Positions 37,070 through 45,262 of a DNA stretch of 64,000 nucleotides are shown piece by piece (within the stretch, counting starts at the first letter, position 1; each line of letters opens with the position of its first letter). A program made the position numbers and the translations under genes. The DNA is from a bacterium (Candidatus Blackallbacteria) CG13_big_fil_rev_8_21_14_2_50_49_14. GTDB lineage: Bacteria; Cyanobacteriota; Sericytochromatia; UBA7694. The notes beneath the pieces were generated by a model that was given only the letters and a program-made list of their open reading frames with translations, was not told the DNA's origin and did not search any database. Location: assembly GCA_002783405.1 (NCBI GenBank), contig PFGG01000052.1, positions 1-64,000 on the forward strand, written 5' to 3'.

Positions 37070-39568
37070 ATGCGCTCCCGTACCTCACTTCAAATTTCTA
37101 CACTGCTGGCTTTGAGCTTAACAGCCTGTGGCCCTTCACCCACACTTCCTGGCCCCCAGGCCACAACTTCCAATCCGCCTGTGGCCAGTCCTTCGGCTCC
37201 TGTAACCGTGAGCCCTTCGCCTGTAACGACACCCACCCCTCCCCTTGTCGTACCCCCAGTTCCAGGGCAATCTGCGACCCCTGCACCGCTGCCTTCTGCT
37301 GAAGCAACTGTTGTTCCTGTCAATGAATGTGGGTCTGCTGCAGTTTTGAAAGAATTGCCCTTGCCTGAAGGGTTTACACCCCCTGCGGGGATGCAGGCCC
37401 GTCTGTTTGAAACCCCCTTTAAGGTGGGAGATATTGTTTTTGATGACCATGGGCAAGCCCAGGTATTTTCGTCAGATCGGACTCAAAAGTCTCTTACCAG
37501 TACCGATGCCTGTGGTGGCTGGAAGACAGCGGTAAGCAGTGAATTGCTGGCTGGCATCAATGGCAAGACTGCTGTGCCATTGAAAACAGGCACGGGCTAT
37601 TTGACCGTTGTGGATTATTACCCAGATGGCGGAAACAATTTCGGGGGGATGTTTAACCTGCTCCAGAGTGGTAGCTATGAGCAACTCAGGCTCAAGTCGG
37701 ATCATGCGGGGCTTCAGGACATTATTCGCCAGCCCCGGACAGATTTACTTTTGCCCGCTGAACTGAAAGGGATTGAAGCCCCCAGTGAGCTTCAGATTCA
37801 GGTTTTGCGCTCAAACTATACGCTGGGCCCGCTGGGCAGTCTTTTTTATGGGCCTGAGGGATCACTGTATATCATGACTTCTTCTCTCAACCGGCAGACA
37901 ATGCTCAAACTCGACCCCTTGGGCAAAGCCACGGTTTACGCCAATAACGAACTGCTGCGGGGCCCCATCTGGCGGCATGGTGCCGTGGTCAACGGCGTTC
38001 CCGTGGTGAGCATGGATTATGCCCCTGCCGCAGGGGTTCAAACCCAAGGCATTTATCAGTTCAATGCCGATGGCGGTTTTGCTGAGTGGAAAACCGCTCA
38101 AGCGCATGCTGGGCTTCATGACGTGCTGGCTGCTCCGCAAGGGGGGATCTATTTTACGGATTTTGAAAACGACAATGTCTGGTATAAAGCCGATGCGGCC
38201 AGCCCAGAAACAGGGCTGCTCGATGCCAACAAAGGTCAGATTCCTGGGGCATTGGCCAGTTTGGCCTATGATGCTGCAAACCAGAATCTATTTTATTTGA
38301 ACCGGATTGAAGCCGGCAGTTGGTGGGGTTCTGGCCCGGGTGTGCGCGGGGTGTATAAGGTGGCCGATGGTGTGGCGACGCTTTATGCCCAGGCCGCAGA
38401 GGGCTCCGATTGGGATGGCCTGGCCTATGCAGATAAAGGCCCTTTGGGAGCGGGTCTGTATACCTTGGAACGTCAGACCGGCAATCTGCTCAAAATTCAG
38501 ACCGATGGCACTGCGACCCCTGTGGTCAAGGGGCTGCCCAAACCTTCTGAATTGCGTTTTGATCCCCAAACAGGGAATCTGACAGTGGTCTGTGAGGGGC
38601 AATATCTTGTGCAGATTGGCAAAGGCCTGACCCCCTTAAAGTTGAATGATTTACCCGCCAATGATGCGGGGTGGTATTTTACAGATTTTGAAAATGACAA
38701 TCTCTGGTATCTGCCCAATGGCAGTACTCAGGAAGTGGCTGTTTTAGACAGTGAGATTCCCCCGGGGCTTTTCTCGCTGACTTATCTGGATTCCCGCCAT
38801 GAAATCTATGCCCTCAACAGTGCAGGGGGCTGGCCCTTTGGCGGCACCCCTGGGGTGTACCTGATTCAGCCCAATGGAACCGCCAAATTACTGGCTGAAG
38901 CTGACAAAGATACCAATTTTGGCAGTCTGGCCGCTGGCGGTGGGCAATTTGACAAGGCCTTGTTTTGGACGGATCCCAGCAAGAACCGGATTCTCAAAGG
39001 GGGGCCAGAGTATTCTGCTCCTGTTCCCTATCTGACGGGGGTTCCCAAACCCGGCTATCTGGCCTTTAGCCCGCAGGGAGATCGCCTTTTGACCGTTGTC
39101 AATGAAGGCAAAGGCCTGCTTTGGGTGGGCCCCAATCTGGGAACGCCGAAACCTTCAGCGTCCGCTACGCCCAGCCCCACGGCCTCGGTTATACCTGCGG
39201 CAGATCAACTGATCTTTGACAATGGCAATATTCTTGCCGTTTTTAACCGCCCGACTGCTGCAACCACCTTTCATCTTGAGAAGGCCACGCTGATTACCTA
39301 TCTGCAAACCTATCACTGGAATGAAGGTCAGGGCTCGACAGGAGGCACAGTCTCGCTTGAAGACAATTCAGGCAAAATTTATGGCCCCTGGAAAGTTCAA
39401 ACCCGCCCAGGTCAGGGAGGGGTACCCAATGCCTATTGGTTTGCAGAACCCCAGGTGATTGTGCCCGCAGGGACTTACCATGTGCTGGATTCTGAACCCT
39501 CTACCTGGTCGCAGAACAGCGCCAATGGAGGACAAGGCATGGCCTTGGTGCGGGGCATTCCGCAATAA
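37070..39568 (+). CDS. Lipoprotein with Pro/Thr linker and beta-propeller-like repeats
   Basis: This 832-residue protein starts with a lipoprotein signal ending LTAC (cysteine 20). It has a 60-residue Pro/Ser/Thr/Val-rich linker, then repeats typical of NHL/SMP-type propellers. GWYFTDFENDNLWY and GIYFTDFENDNVWY are near-identical, and DANKGQIPGALASLAYD parallels DSEIPPGLFSLTYLD. A second low-complexity stretch (PKPSASATPSPTASV) precedes a C-terminal beta domain. It is likely outer-membrane or cell-surface, possibly binding a glycan or protein. Its ribosome site is ggagg, and it is followed by a strong terminator. Confidence 0.85.
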   Translation: MRSRTSLQISTLLALSLTACGPSPTLPGPQATTSNPPVASPSAPVTVSPSPVTTPTPPLVVPPVPGQSATPAPLPSAEATVVPVNECGSAAVLKELPLPEGFTPPAGMQARLFETPFKVGDIVFDDHGQAQVFSSDRTQKSLTSTDACGGWKTAVSSELLAGINGKTAVPLKTGTGYLTVVDYYPDGGNNFGGMFNLLQSGSYEQLRLKSDHAGLQDIIRQPRTDLLLPAELKGIEAPSELQIQVLRSNYTLGPLGSLFYGPEGSLYIMTSSLNRQTMLKLDPLGKATVYANNELLRGPIWRHGAVVNGVPVVSMDYAPAAGVQTQGIYQFNADGGFAEWKTAQAHAGLHDVLAAPQGGIYFTDFENDNVWYKADAASPETGLLDANKGQIPGALASLAYDAANQNLFYLNRIEAGSWWGSGPGVRGVYKVADGVATLYAQAAEGSDWDGLAYADKGPLGAGLYTLERQTGNLLKIQTDGTATPVVKGLPKPSELRFDPQTGNLTVVCEGQYLVQIGKGLTPLKLNDLPANDAGWYFTDFENDNLWYLPNGSTQEVAVLDSEIPPGLFSLTYLDSRHEIYALNSAGGWPFGGTPGVYLIQPNGTAKLLAEADKDTNFGSLAAGGGQFDKALFWTDPSKNRILKGGPEYSAPVPYLTGVPKPGYLAFSPQGDRLLTVVNEGKGLLWVGPNLGTPKPSASATPSPTASVIPAADQLIFDNGNILAVFNRPTAATTFHLEKATLITYLQTYHWNEGQGSTGGTVSLEDNSGKIYGPWKVQTRPGQGGVPNAYWFAEPQVIVPAGTYHVLDSEPSTWSQNSANGGQGMALVRGIPQ

Positions 39569-39594
39569 CTTCCCCAATATAATTTCTTACAAAA

Positions 39595-39628
39595 ACAAAC
39601 GGAAGTACTGCTTCCGTTTGTTTTTTTT
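39595..39628 (+). terminator. Rho-independent terminator
   Basis: The perfect 11-bp stem acaaacggaag/cttccgtttgt has a 5-base loop and is followed by seven or more T. It terminates the lipoprotein gene, and its T run ends about 9 bp before the proposed left end of the prophage. Confidence 0.92.
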
Positions 39629-39636
39629 ATCCGGGT

Positions 39637-39804
39637 TGTTAGCAATCAACTGATCTGAGACACAAACGTGATATGGCGTGATGAGCTGTGAAGTGATGTG
39701 ATGACGCGGGTCACACCCCCATCAAAAAGCCCCAAACCAATTTGAGACACTTTTGCGCCAGAAGCAAAAAACCGGCTTTTCGTGCAACTGATTTGAGACA
39801 CTTT
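39637..39804. mobile_element. Mu-like prophage left end (attL) with transposase-site repeats
   Basis: The proposed end begins TGTTAGCAATC at 39637. TG is the terminal dinucleotide of Mu-like elements. Three direct copies of a 20-bp motif follow: 39647-39666 (caactgatctgagacacaaa), 39734-39753 (aaaccaatttgagacacttt) and 39785-39804 (caactgatttgagacacttt). The shared core is T(C/T)TGAGACAC. The irregular 87- and 51-bp spacing recalls Mu L1-L2-L3, the sites bound by the transposase. The element extends past the window, so the right end and the 5-bp target duplication cannot be checked. Confidence 0.65.
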
Positions 39805-39847
39805 GATTTTCTTAAATGAGGCGTTTAAATGGCGTTTGAACACTCGT

Positions 39848-40375
39848 TTAAAATTTGCAATCCCGAACAATAATGTTCATAGAGAAATCATCGATGGTAC
39901 CTTCAACAGTGATGGGTTGGCCTTTATTGAGCTTTGTTAGTTTGTCAGCCTCTTTCTTTTTAAAAAGACACTGAAGGCTGGGTATTTCAATTTGCTCACC
40001 AGAGCCAAAAGTAAAGTACGGGTTGCCCAGAAAATCATCTCCTATGGAGGAGACAAATCCTTTGATGATAAAGCGTTTCCCCTTGTATTCTTGTTCAGCT
40101 TTTAGCTTGTTATTGTCGTAGACCTTAATGATTTGAGAGGCTGTAACCGTTGCCAGCTTGGCCTTCTCTTCAGCTGCTTTGGTCGCTTCCATTTTTTGTC
40201 TGTATTTCTCTTTTGCAGCTTCTTGTTCTTCGGATTTTTTTACTTCAATTTCGGCTTGTTGCTCAGCTTTTTTTCTTTCTTCTGGTGACTGCATAGCGAC
40301 ACCGATAATTGAAACGACCACCAACAGCAAAAACAACGCCCCAAATATGGTCAAACAGCCCTTTAAGAATTTCAT
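39848..40375 (-). CDS. Membrane-anchored OB-fold (tRNA_anti-like) protein
   Basis: This 175-residue protein has one N-terminal membrane segment (MKFLKGCLTIFGALFLLLVVVSIIGVAM), a charged Glu/Lys coiled coil at about 33-73, then an OB-fold domain of the tRNA_anti-like type (KGKRFIIKGFVSSIGDDFLGNPYFTFG... TVEGTIDDF). The ribosome site aaggag is strong. It lies between the phage end and the repressor, in leftward orientation, where Mu-like phages keep cargo and superinfection genes. It may be expressed from the lysogen. Function is unknown. Confidence 0.7.
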   Translation of the reverse strand: MKFLKGCLTIFGALFLLLVVVSIIGVAMQSPEERKKAEQQAEIEVKKSEEQEAAKEKYRQKMEATKAAEEKAKLATVTASQIIKVYDNNKLKAEQEYKGKRFIIKGFVSSIGDDFLGNPYFTFGSGEQIEIPSLQCLFKKKEADKLTKLNKGQPITVEGTIDDFSMNIIVRDCKF

Positions 40376-40466
40376 ATTGTCAGCTCCTTATATTTTTCGC
40401 TTAAAATTATCCCATAAGATAATTGCGAGATCTAGAGAGGCCAACAAAACCGAACCATAGCCCCGA

Positions 40467-40670
40467 TTAAATGTATTTTTTTAAAACTTGTTCAAGTTCA
40501 TCTAAGACTTGAATCTTTTGTTCTTCCTTTGTATCCAACATCAAACATTGGAGTGTAATCAACTCTTGTTTGTGATTTTCAAGGCCCTTTGTAATATCGA
40601 TGATTACTATATTGGAGCCTGTTTTTAAATGTGATTTATCCACTGTGCTCTCCAAAGATTCTGTGTACAT
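40467..40670 (-). CDS. Hypothetical small protein
   Basis: This is a 67-residue acidic protein from the ATG at 40670 (MYTESLESTVDKSHLKTG). The frame's earlier GTG at 40712 falls in the promoter -10 box and is rejected. The sequence suggests a short helix-rich chain (GLENHKQELITLQCLMLD... DELEQVLKKY). There is no recognised family. It is transcribed leftward as phage cargo. Confidence 0.5.
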   Translation of the reverse strand: MYTESLESTVDKSHLKTGSNIVIIDITKGLENHKQELITLQCLMLDTKEEQKIQVLDELEQVLKKYI

Positions 40671-40703
40671 CAGCAAGCTGCTAGTTTGAGGGCGACAGAA
40701 ATG

Positions 40704-40732
40704 ATTATACACGTTTATACATTACGTATAAA
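40704..40732 (-). promoter_or_regulatory. Leftward promoter with operator-like inverted repeat
   Basis: On the minus strand the perfect inverted repeat TTTATAC/GTATAAA (loop GTAAT; plus-strand 40714-40732) is followed by TATAAT (40704-40709). With 17-bp spacing a TTTATA -35 falls inside the repeat, so a regulator bound there could block the promoter. It would drive the two leftward cargo genes. Confidence 0.5.
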
Positions 40733-40748
40733 CCATCACATTTAAATT

Positions 40749-41168
40749 TCAGTCTTTTTGAAGTTCTTTAACCATCCTTTCCAGTTCATTCATTCTCACC
40801 GCATCTTGAACCTTGGAAAGCATTTCAGCGATTGCAACACCGCGCTTTTCTTCATCAATTTGAAGTAGTAAATCAAACAATCGTTTCATTTTTTCTTGAA
40901 CTTCTGACAGTTGCCCAGGTAAAACCTGAGAGTCTGTTGAACTGTCAGCCATTGCCATAGATCCTTCCCCGGTTAAAAGCCAATTGATATTTACACCAGT
41001 TTCTGCAATTGCAGCTAAGGCTTCTCCTCCAGGAGTGTTTTTGCCCTGTTCATATTTTTTAAAGACACCTATATGTACCCTTATTTGCTCTGCAAATTTT
41101 TCTTGGGTTAAACCTAAATGCTTCCTCCACTGCTTGAGGCGGGCACCAATTAGTTCCGACCTCATACT
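40749..41168 (-). CDS. Phage repressor, XRE-family HTH
   Basis: This 139-residue protein from the ATG at 41168 has an XRE helix-turn-helix in RLKQWRKHLGLTQEKFAEQIRVHIGVFKKYEQGKNTP, followed by a NWLLTGEGS segment and a C-terminal coiled part that suggests oligomerisation. It holds the place of the Mu c repressor, leftward next to the early promoter. The longer frame from 41186 uses a TTG inside an operator and is rejected. The four TCGGAAC sites beginning 2 bp upstream of the start are its likely operators. Confidence 0.82.
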   Translation of the reverse strand, partial: SMRSELIGARLKQWRKHLGLTQEKFAEQIRVHIGVFKKYEQGKNTPGGEALAAIAETGVNINWLLTGEGSMAMADSSTDSQVLPGQLSEVQEKMKRLFDLLLQIDEEKRGVAIAEMLSKVQDAVRMNELERMVKELQKD

Positions 41169-41170
41169 AA

Positions 41171-41286
41171 AAAGGTCGGAACCCAATTGCTTGAAACAAA
41201 GAACTGTTCCGACCTTCGTCTTTTCCTTTTGCAGTGCGGGTTACAAGGATTTCAGACATATAAAGGTCGGAACAAAAGGTCGGAAC
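41171..41286. promoter_or_regulatory. Phage operator array (AAAGGTCGGAAC sites)
   Basis: There are four copies of a 12-bp motif: direct at 41171-41182, inverted at 41206-41216, and two direct at 41262-41273 and 41275-41286 (13-bp period). They lie between the repressor gene and the rightward early promoter. The first is 2 bp from the repressor start, so autoregulation is likely. In Mu the same region also acts as a transpositional enhancer. Confidence 0.75.
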
Positions 41287-41315
41287 AAAAAGATACATAT
41301 AGTTCCCCTTACGTA

Positions 41316-41345
41316 TTGACAAGGATGCAAATAAGTTCCTAAAAT
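41316..41345 (+). promoter_or_regulatory. Rightward early promoter
   Basis: TTGACA at 41316-41321 and TAAAAT at 41340-41345 are separated by 18 bp, a near-consensus sigma-70 promoter reading into the ner-like and transposase genes. It lies just past the operator array. Confidence 0.7.
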
Positions 41346-41403
41346 AAGATATGTAATATTTCATGGTTTCTCACAGTATTTCATATCTCACAGAGAGAGC
41401 AAA

Positions 41404-41616
41404 ATGGCAACCAAAAAAATAAAAACAATTGAGGAAGTCAGAGACGACTTTCGGAGGAAGGGTCTAACGATTAGATCCTGGGCCGCCAAGCATGGCGTCA
41501 GCGAGCGCACGACTTATGCAGTCATCTCTGGTGAAAACAAAGGCAATTATGGAAATGCCCACAAAATTGCTGTTTTGTTGGGTTTAAAAGATGGAGAAAT
41601 AAATGCAGCTTGTTGA
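41404..41616 (+). CDS. Ner-like DNA-binding protein
   Basis: This 70-residue helix-turn-helix protein (VRDDFRRKGLTIRSWAAKHGVSERTTYAVISGENKGNYGNAHKIAVLLGL) has the small size and position, between repressor and transposase, of Mu Ner, which damps early and repressor transcription. There is a ribosome site (gagagcaaa) upstream. It overlaps the transposase gene by 14 bp. Confidence 0.78.
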   Translation: MATKKIKTIEEVRDDFRRKGLTIRSWAAKHGVSERTTYAVISGENKGNYGNAHKIAVLLGLKDGEINAAC

Positions 41617-43537
41617 TAGCACCACAATCGGAACAGCTTTATCAATGACGTCCAGAGGTGTAAGAAAACGCGCTCAGCGTGAGTCTTGGGAATACTCTGA
41701 AAGACAATCAAACGGTGGGGCGCAGCAAGTTTATCATTTTGAGGCTTTGCCTTCAGAAGTCCAAGCAAAAGTCGCATTACACTTGCTTCAAACGGGTCAG
41801 ATTAAACCTGCTGAATCCCCAGATCAAACTCCCAAAACAGTCAAACGCAGTGCTTCAGGCTATGACCGTGACTCACTTTGGAGCTGGTACGACAGCCGCC
41901 CCCAAACCATCAAAGACGAAGGCACGCGCCGCGCTGGCTATTGTTTGAAAGTCCGGGCTTTGCTCGATTCGGGTCTCAAAGTCCGACCAGCTTTGGCCGA
42001 AGTGGCCCGCGTCGAAGGCGTCTCGCTGGCTTCGCTCAAACGCTGGTGGTATGGCGATACCCTGATCATTGGGGCCGCCAATGTAGACCGCACAGATTTC
42101 GCCGCCGCCTTGGCTCCCCGCTATGCTGGCTGCCAAGACTATGCGGAATTTAGCCAAGACGCTTGGGACTGGATCAAAGCTGACTGGCTTCGCCCAGAAC
42201 AGCCCTCGGCTGCGGCTGTCTACCGCCGAGCCCAAAGCATTGCAAAACAAAATGAGTGGGCCTTGCCCAGTTTGGCCACAGTCAAACGCCGCCTGGAGGC
42301 ATTGCCTTGGCAGGTGCGCGTGCTGGCCCGTGAAGGCGAAGAAGCCCTCAAACGGATGTTACCCCACGTCACTCGCAACAAAAGCAGTCTGCACGCCCTC
42401 GAAGTGGTCAACGCCGATGGCCATATCTTCGATCTGCGCGTGACCCTTCCCTCTGGTGAAGTGGGCCGCCCGGTTTTGGTGGCCTGGCAGGACATCTACA
42501 GTGGCAAAATTTTGGCGTGGCGCGTGGGCGAGACCCTGAATCAACACATTGTGCGCCTGGCTTTCGGGGATGTCGTTGAAAAATATGGTGTACCTGAGCA
42601 TTGCTTCCTCGACAATGGCCGCGAATTTGCCAATAAATGGCTCACAGGCGGGGCCAAAACCCGCTTCCGATTCACCATTCGAGAGGATGATCCCATCGGG
42701 ATTTTCACCCAATTGGGCATCAATGTTCACTGGACCACGCCCTACCATGGCCAATCCAAACCCATCGAACGTGCTTTTCTGGATTTATGTGAAGGAATAT
42801 CCCGGCACCCCGCTTGCAGTGGGGCATATACAGGCAACAGCCCTGTTACCAAGCCCAGCAATTACGGCTCACGGGCATTGACCTGGGATGAATTCTTGGC
42901 TGTGGTTCAAGAGGGCATCACCGAACACAATGCCCGCACGGGCCGCCGCTCACAAACCGCCAACGGGCGCTCTTTTGAACAGACCTTTGCAGAGTCTTAT
43001 GCCACCAGCATGATTCGCAAAGCCACCGCCGAACAGCGCCGTCTCTGGCTCTTGGCTGCCGAGGGCGTCACCGTCATTCAAAGCGGCCATGTTGCCATCT
43101 TGAAAAATCTGTACTGGGGTGAAGCCGTTGCTGGCTTGGCCGGGCGCAAAGTCGTGGTGCGCTTTGATTCCGACAATCTCTCTTTGCCGGTCCACGTCTA
43201 CGATTTGGCTGGTGAATACATTGGAGAAGCCTCTTGCACCCAGGCCAACTTTCTGGATGCCCAAGCGGCCAAAGACCATGCCCGCGCCAACCGCCAAAAA
43301 ATCAAAGCAGCAAAGGCGCAGCTTGACGCTGAACGCAAAATGGATGCCATCGAAGCCGCTCAGGCCCTGCCCAATGTGGTGCCCATGGAACGCCCTGCAT
43401 CCAGCGTGATTGTGCCCATGTTCGAGAAGGCGCAAAAGGTCGCCAATGGCCCGGATGTAGATGAAATGCCCTCAGATGAGCGCTACATCTTGGACATCTT
43501 GAGCCGGATGCCCCGCCGCACAGAAGAAGATTTTTAA
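41603..43537 (+). CDS. MuA-like DDE transposase
   Basis: This 644-residue transposase pairs and cuts the phage ends. An N-terminal winged-helix enhancer-binding segment (TTIGTALSMTSRGVRKRAQRESW) and a bipartite end-binding region are followed by the RNase H-fold core. The catalytic triad is D272 (VVNADGHIFD), D337 (CFLDNGREFAN) and E389 (SKPIERAF), almost the same residue positions and spacing as in MuA (D269, D336, E392). The C-terminal part, rich in K/A/E, is where MuB contact occurs in Mu. A ggaga ribosome site precedes the ATG inside the ner-like gene. Confidence 0.93.
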   Translation: MQLVDSTTIGTALSMTSRGVRKRAQRESWEYSERQSNGGAQQVYHFEALPSEVQAKVALHLLQTGQIKPAESPDQTPKTVKRSASGYDRDSLWSWYDSRPQTIKDEGTRRAGYCLKVRALLDSGLKVRPALAEVARVEGVSLASLKRWWYGDTLIIGAANVDRTDFAAALAPRYAGCQDYAEFSQDAWDWIKADWLRPEQPSAAAVYRRAQSIAKQNEWALPSLATVKRRLEALPWQVRVLAREGEEALKRMLPHVTRNKSSLHALEVVNADGHIFDLRVTLPSGEVGRPVLVAWQDIYSGKILAWRVGETLNQHIVRLAFGDVVEKYGVPEHCFLDNGREFANKWLTGGAKTRFRFTIREDDPIGIFTQLGINVHWTTPYHGQSKPIERAFLDLCEGISRHPACSGAYTGNSPVTKPSNYGSRALTWDEFLAVVQEGITEHNARTGRRSQTANGRSFEQTFAESYATSMIRKATAEQRRLWLLAAEGVTVIQSGHVAILKNLYWGEAVAGLAGRKVVVRFDSDNLSLPVHVYDLAGEYIGEASCTQANFLDAQAAKDHARANRQKIKAAKAQLDAERKMDAIEAAQALPNVVPMERPASSVIVPMFEKAQKVANGPDVDEMPSDERYILDILSRMPRRTEEDF

Positions 43538-43554
43538 ATAACGGAGGTCTGTTT

Positions 43555-43701
43555 ATGCCTATGAATCAGTTTTTGTCTTTGCTTAACGGCTTGGAGGGCT
43601 GGGAGTTGATCTCAGTCGAAACCATCGAGCAAGAAATCATGACCCTGATCGCTGAATTTCAGCACACCTTGGAACTGGTGGAGGCTCACTATGCAGCCTA
43701 A
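43555..43701 (+). CDS. Small phage protein (48 residues)
   Basis: This small ORF (MPMNQFLSLLNGLEGWELIS... ELVEAHYAA) has a strong ribosome site (acggagg, 8 bp upstream). It fits tightly between the transposase and the next gene, whose ATG it overlaps by 11 bp. It is acidic and helical. Function is unknown. Confidence 0.6.
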   Translation: MPMNQFLSLLNGLEGWELISVETIEQEIMTLIAEFQHTLELVEAHYAA

Positions 43702-43939
43702 AACCGCAATGGGCAAACGTAGAATCTATGCGATTGATGTATTCATTGCCCCCGATGAAAAAGGGGATCTTGGATTTTCTGTTTCATTAGAAGCAAGCCA
43801 AGCTTGGCTTGAATTGCTTGCAGAAGAAGGTGGCCGGTCGCTTGCTGCCGCTGCCCAAAAGAAGATTTTGCCATCTATTGGGAAAGCCTTTACAAAATCG
43901 CATTCCAAGCTTCCTAAAAAGGGGGTGAGCCAATCATGA
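43691..43939 (+). CDS. Hypothetical phage protein
   Basis: This 82-residue basic, alanine/serine-rich protein (YAIDVFIAPDEKGDLGFSVSLEASQAWLELLAEE) belongs to the tightly overlapping early cluster. Its start overlaps the preceding ORF and its stop overlaps the next start (ATGA). It is not recognised. Confidence 0.65.
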   Translation: MQPKTAMGKRRIYAIDVFIAPDEKGDLGFSVSLEASQAWLELLAEEGGRSLAAAAQKKILPSIGKAFTKSHSKLPKKGVSQS

Positions 43940-44265
43940 CCATTGAAACCACCTACCACACCGCCAATCTGCTCAGCACGGCATTCTTTTGCGGTGCCTT
44001 TGCTGGCCTCTTTGGTTTTGCCTGGGGCTGGGAATCGGCCCAAGAACAACAGAGAAAGGAGATCTCGATGGTAGAAGTTGAAATCGTTAAAAACCATGGT
44101 TATGAGAATGCTGAAACCGTCATGGTTCTTGAGTCTGAGAGCGCCGAAACTGCCGCGAAAAAACTGACTAAGTTGGGCTTTTTCCAGCACAGCGAAACAC
44201 TCTTTTTTTCTGGCGACCAGCCCGATGTCTGGGCTGTGCTGTCTGAATCCGTTCCTGCTGCATGA
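43936..44265 (+). CDS. Hypothetical phage membrane protein, possible dual start
   Basis: This 109-residue protein has a hydrophobic segment at about residues 10-32 (LLSTAFFCGAFAGLFGFAWGW) and a small soluble domain. A second in-frame ATG at 44068 (residue 45) follows a near-perfect ribosome site (agaaaggag). The soluble domain (VEVEIVKNHGYENAE...) may therefore also be made alone. No family is recognised. Confidence 0.6.
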   Translation: MTIETTYHTANLLSTAFFCGAFAGLFGFAWGWESAQEQQRKEISMVEVEIVKNHGYENAETVMVLESESAETAAKKLTKLGFFQHSETLFFSGDQPDVWAVLSESVPAA

Positions 44266-44314
44266 AAAAAGGCCCATGAAGGGCCGAGGGTAAAAATATC
44301 AATCTGAGGTAATT

Positions 44315-45262
44315 ATGACAGAAAAAACGTCCGAAACCAAACCCAAAGCACCTGAATCCGCGACACTCAAACAAGTGAGAGCCGAGATAGACAAACGCGG
44401 AATCACCCAAGGCCAAGTGGCCCGTGAGATCGGGCTCAGCCCCACCACGCTGACCCAATTGCTCAACGGCACGTATGGAGCAGACCCTTCCAACCAGCTC
44501 GAAAAGATTGTGCGCTGGCTTTTGGCCCTGAAAGATCAGGACCATGTCAGAGGGCAATTGCCTTCTGTCCCAGACTTTGTGCTGACACCCACTTCATCGC
44601 GGGTCATGGCTGCGCTGGGTTACGCCAAGCTGGCTGGAGATATTGCCGTGATTTATGGTGGGGCGGGCCTGGGCAAAACCACCACTGTGCGGGAATTTCA
44701 GCGCAGCTATCCCAATGTTTGGATCGCAACCATGAGCCCAGCCAAAGCCAGTGTTGCCGCAGCATTTGAAGAGCTGTGTGTCGCTGTCGGTTTTCGCTCT
44801 CCCGCAATGGGTGCAGCCCGGCAACAGCGAGACATCGAGCGCCGCCTTGCAGGCACCGAGGGCCTGCTAATAATCGACGAAGCTCAACACTTAAGCATTC
44901 CAGCGCTCGACGCAATTCGGGCCATTCATGACGCCACAGGCGTGGGTATTGCTCTGGTGGGCAATGAGGCTGTCTATGCCCGCATGACAGGTGGCAATCG
45001 TGCGGCCTATCTGGATCGCTTGTTCAGCCGCATCGGTAAAAAGGTCAAGCTGCAACACCCCACATCCACAGATGTTGAAACCTTGGCTGGTGTCTTTAAC
45101 ATCACCGAAAAAGAGTCCATTGTTTTGCTCTGCCAGATTGGGGCTAAAGCGGGCGCACTTCGTTCAGTCGTTAAAATTCTGCGCCTGGCAACCATGAAAG
45201 CTGAAGGGAAAACCCCTGATGCAGTCCACATCAGAGAAGCCTTGAAGGAGCTGGGTGTATGA
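44315..45262 (+). CDS. MuB-like transposition ATPase
   Basis: This 315-residue AAA+ ATPase delivers target DNA to the transposase. The N-terminal helix-turn-helix (ITQGQVAREIGLSPTTLTQLLNGTYG) matches that of MuB. Walker A is GGAGLGKT (115-122), Walker B is LLIIDEAQH (184-192), and the sensor region is near ALVGNEAVY. The C-terminal ALRSVVKILRLATM helix fits the MuB C-domain. It overlaps the next gene by ATGA. Confidence 0.92.
   Translation: MTEKTSETKPKAPESATLKQVRAEIDKRGITQGQVAREIGLSPTTLTQLLNGTYGADPSNQLEKIVRWLLALKDQDHVRGQLPSVPDFVLTPTSSRVMAALGYAKLAGDIAVIYGGAGLGKTTTVREFQRSYPNVWIATMSPAKASVAAAFEELCVAVGFRSPAMGAARQQRDIERRLAGTEGLLIIDEAQHLSIPALDAIRAIHDATGVGIALVGNEAVYARMTGGNRAAYLDRLFSRIGKKVKLQHPTSTDVETLAGVFNITEKESIVLLCQIGAKAGALRSVVKILRLATMKAEGKTPDAVHIREALKELGV

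Noticed and set aside
39646-39870. 74-codon minus frame at the phage end
   Set aside because: It runs through the transposase-site repeats, so it is non-coding end DNA.
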